Source: Trochalopteron elliotii (taxonomy: Eukaryota > Chordata > Aves > Passeriformes > Leiothrichidae). Taken from it: a DNA stretch of 64,000 bases. Positions 61,539 through 64,000 of this stretch are shown piece by piece (position 1 is the first letter of the stretch; each line of letters opens with the position of its first letter). Below the pieces are notes generated by a model. It had not been told where the DNA came from, did not search any database, and saw nothing but the letters and a program-made list of their open reading frames with translations. The stretch lies in NCBI GenBank assembly GCA_024734555.1, contig JANPWX010000098.1, forward strand, positions 493,668 to 557,667. The letters run 5' to 3'. Position numbers and translations under genes: made by a program.

Positions 61539-64000
61539 CTGCTTCGGGCAAGTGTGGTGTGCTGAGATATTCCTGCTTGTTGGTGGGAGATGTGACTGAC
61601 TGAGTCAGAAAGAGGCAGCCACCCACATCTGCATCTAAGATAAGATTGTTCTTATCTTAAGAAAGCAACCCAATATGATCAAAACAAACAAACCAACCAA
61701 TCATTCACTATTTTTACTAAAGAAGTAGTGACAGTGCAGTGTTGACTCACTTGTAACCTTTTGGGTAGCGGGTCTATTTCATCACACTTTTGGGGTTTTT
61801 TTCACAAGGAGGTATGCAGTAAAGCTGTGAACTAGTGGAGAGTGTTAGGCACATTGCACAAAATTTCTGCAGAAGTAAATAGCTGAAATATGAATCCATT
61901 TAGAACAACCTAACACTCTGTGGTTTTGCCTTTCTTTTGTATCGCATGTACCAGAGAAGTCAAACTCAGTTTGCCATGCTTACCATTTCCATGACACTTT
62001 TCATCTACTTGCAGACCCAGATCACTGGACCTCCAGGTTCAATATGTTTTGGATTTAGCTACACCTAAGCCAATAAACTTATAAACCAAACCAAACTTCA
62101 GCCTCTAGTGCATGTCAAAGGAATAAAGAAATGCAGTGTTTCCTTGTGGGCAGGATTTCTGACAAGATTGGGTTGCTGTGAGTAATGATAGCACTGTACG
62201 CATTTAAGGAACAGTAAATTGAAATTTATTGTCATATCCATTTCTAAAAGTGAATTTTTAATACCAGTAGAGCTAAAATGCAAACAAGCAATTTAGATGA
62301 AGATTCATCCTTCAGAGCATTGCGCTTATTTTTGTTGGCATATCATATAAAGATATTTAAGAGGTACTCCATAGTGAGATTTGAAAATAGAGAAAGTTAT
62401 AGAAGAGAAAAAAGAGGAGGTTTTGGCATAGACGAAAGACTGTAGGAGCAGTTAACTAAGTCATTTATTTGTGGCCACAAGAGGCTGTGGACATGAACTA
62501 ACACTAAAAATTAAGATACAGAAGACAACATAATGCTTAGAGCACAATGGTACAAGGTAATGGAGAGCAGCAGCTACTGCCATGCAAAGAGGTGAAGAAG
62601 TCTGATGTCTGTTTGTAGGGGCTGTCACACAGTGTTAACCCACCCTCTTACCCTCCTGTTTGGGATGCATAAAAACAAAATTTCAGCAGCACCTTGCACA
62701 AAACTCATAGCTTACCATGCCCATCAGCAGCCTACTAGATGTTAGCACTGGAGTGGAGATACAATGAAGTCCTTTTACTCTTGATAGGTTTCACTTGAAA
62801 TCTGCATCTCAGCCACACAGAGTGTGTCATCTGAGGCCAAGTTCCCCCAGCAACCAGCTCCAAGGATGGCTGTTTGTCACCCCTGCTCTGTGTTAGCAAA
62901 TGTGCTCCCCTGGGGGTCAGCTCCAACAGGAGGGTGTCCAGAGCTAACATGGGATGCTCCTGTGGGGCAAGCATTTATCATGACACTGAGAGCCCTAAGA
63001 GGGTTGGAAGATGGGGATATGGATGATTAGAGATGATTAATGGCAAATTAAAAAAGGGGTAGTATGCCCTACCCTGGTTCTAGAGAGTTTGAAAGTGAGA
63101 TCGAGTCCCTGGGAAAAGAAATTAAAAATGTAATCGCCAAACCAATGAAAGAAAGTGGGAAAAGAAATGTATTCAATATAGGTAACATTAAGGCTCCAGT
63201 TACAGTATACAGCATGGGCATGGTCTATGTGATGCTGGGCAATCACTTAAAAGAGAAAAGCTGTTCACAAAAGTTGTAAAGGAGGATATAGCATTGCAAA
63301 CAGCAAAGACACAAACATAATTTAACATTATGACTGGAGACATATGCAGGAGATTTAAGATAACTTCTGTTTATTTAGGAGTTGGTCTGTATTATTCATC
63401 CCATAAATAGCAAGATAGCTTCCAAAAATATGTTCAGGATTCTGGAAAACAAGAATTTCAAAAGAAAAAGCAAAAGTCTTTCTTCAGTCTTAACAATCTT
63501 GGCCATGTGTCTATGACAAGAATATGATAACATTATCTACCTTATGAACTCCTGAGTTCCTCCAGCATGTATCTGAATAATGTGCCCCAATTTCAGCTTT
63601 TTTTTTCTATATCCAGAAAACTTCTGCTTTAAAAAAAGAAATTAGTATGCATACTCCTTAAAGGAAAGCCTATCTGACTCATATACCTAAACCAAATAAG
63701 GCAAAACTCACTCCTTTCCCACAGGACATCTGCACTGAAAATGGTAAGTCAGTCAAAATACAGAATTATCACCTTTAGCCATTTTTCATACATTTTTCAG
63801 AAGGTTTTTTTATACTTCTGTTTTATTCCATATTTGCATAATATATGAAAATAAGCCTTTTCATGCTCTCAAACTTATTTTGCAATTTCTCATTTGTCAG
63901 CTTTTACACGAGATAAAAAATACTTTGCAGGGTATATATTTAACTTGCTTAAGAACAACGTATTTCCTTTAACAATTATGATGAATAAAATCATATCTAA

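Larger units (their letters stand above)
59164..64000. other. Unique AT-rich non-coding DNA with T runs and microsatellites
   Basis: No gene or transposon is recognised. There are T runs at about 59317-59330 and 60318-60331. Frames at 60709-61023, 62735-63030 and 63037-63279 carry no motif and overlap on both strands. The stretch 62560-63030 is somewhat GC-richer than its surroundings. Confidence 0.5.

Noticed and set aside
1..64000. Bacterial-type features (operons, ribosome binding sites, CRISPR, prophage)
   Set aside because: CR1 LINEs, retroviral LTRs and the lack of dense coding show a vertebrate nuclear genome; no spaced repeat array is present.

Overview
The window looks like AT-rich, non-coding vertebrate nuclear DNA from a bird, most likely a songbird. 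Two fragments of the CR1 LINE point to a bird: one keeps the CR1 3' tail and the ORF2 C-terminal frame. Three solo retroviral LTRs with intact target-site duplications fit the LTR-rich pattern of passerine genomes. The assignment to birds is fairly firm. Songbird is an inference from the LTR types, and no species can be named.

I recognise no host protein-coding exon, tRNA, rRNA, CRISPR array or operon. Most short open frames are what chance gives in this composition, and many begin at TTG or another non-ATG codon. The window therefore reads as a gene desert or as the inside of a very long intron.

Layout: 1-1610 is unique AT-rich DNA. 1617-2097 is a reverse-strand solo LTR with a 6-bp duplication (aagagt). 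2104-11599 is mostly unique DNA with a perfect 41-bp tandem duplication at 4322 and a hairpin at 6113. 11600-12105 is an old reverse-strand CR1 fragment. 15096-15713 is a forward solo LTR with a 5-bp duplication (aggtg) and strong C-rich and pyrimidine tracts. 15719-26516 holds only microsatellites and unique DNA. 26523-27085 is a reverse-strand solo LTR with a 6-bp duplication (aaggta). 27092-47269 is unique DNA with simple repeats and small hairpins. 47270-47709 is a forward CR1 3' end with an intact ORF2 C-terminal frame. 47710-58019 includes a 31-base poly(A) run.

The block at about 58020-59163 differs from its surroundings: it is GC-richer, poor in stop codons on both strands, and holds the longest open frame in the window (220 codons, reverse strand) beside a possible 38-bp exon. 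It is the best place to look for an overlooked transcript, but I see no homology that proves a gene. 59164-64000 returns to plain AT-rich DNA.

No genes can be shown to work together here. The clearest biology is retroelement history: three unrelated-looking LTRs reduced to solo form and two CR1 insertions of different age and orientation. I found no convincing previously undescribed system.
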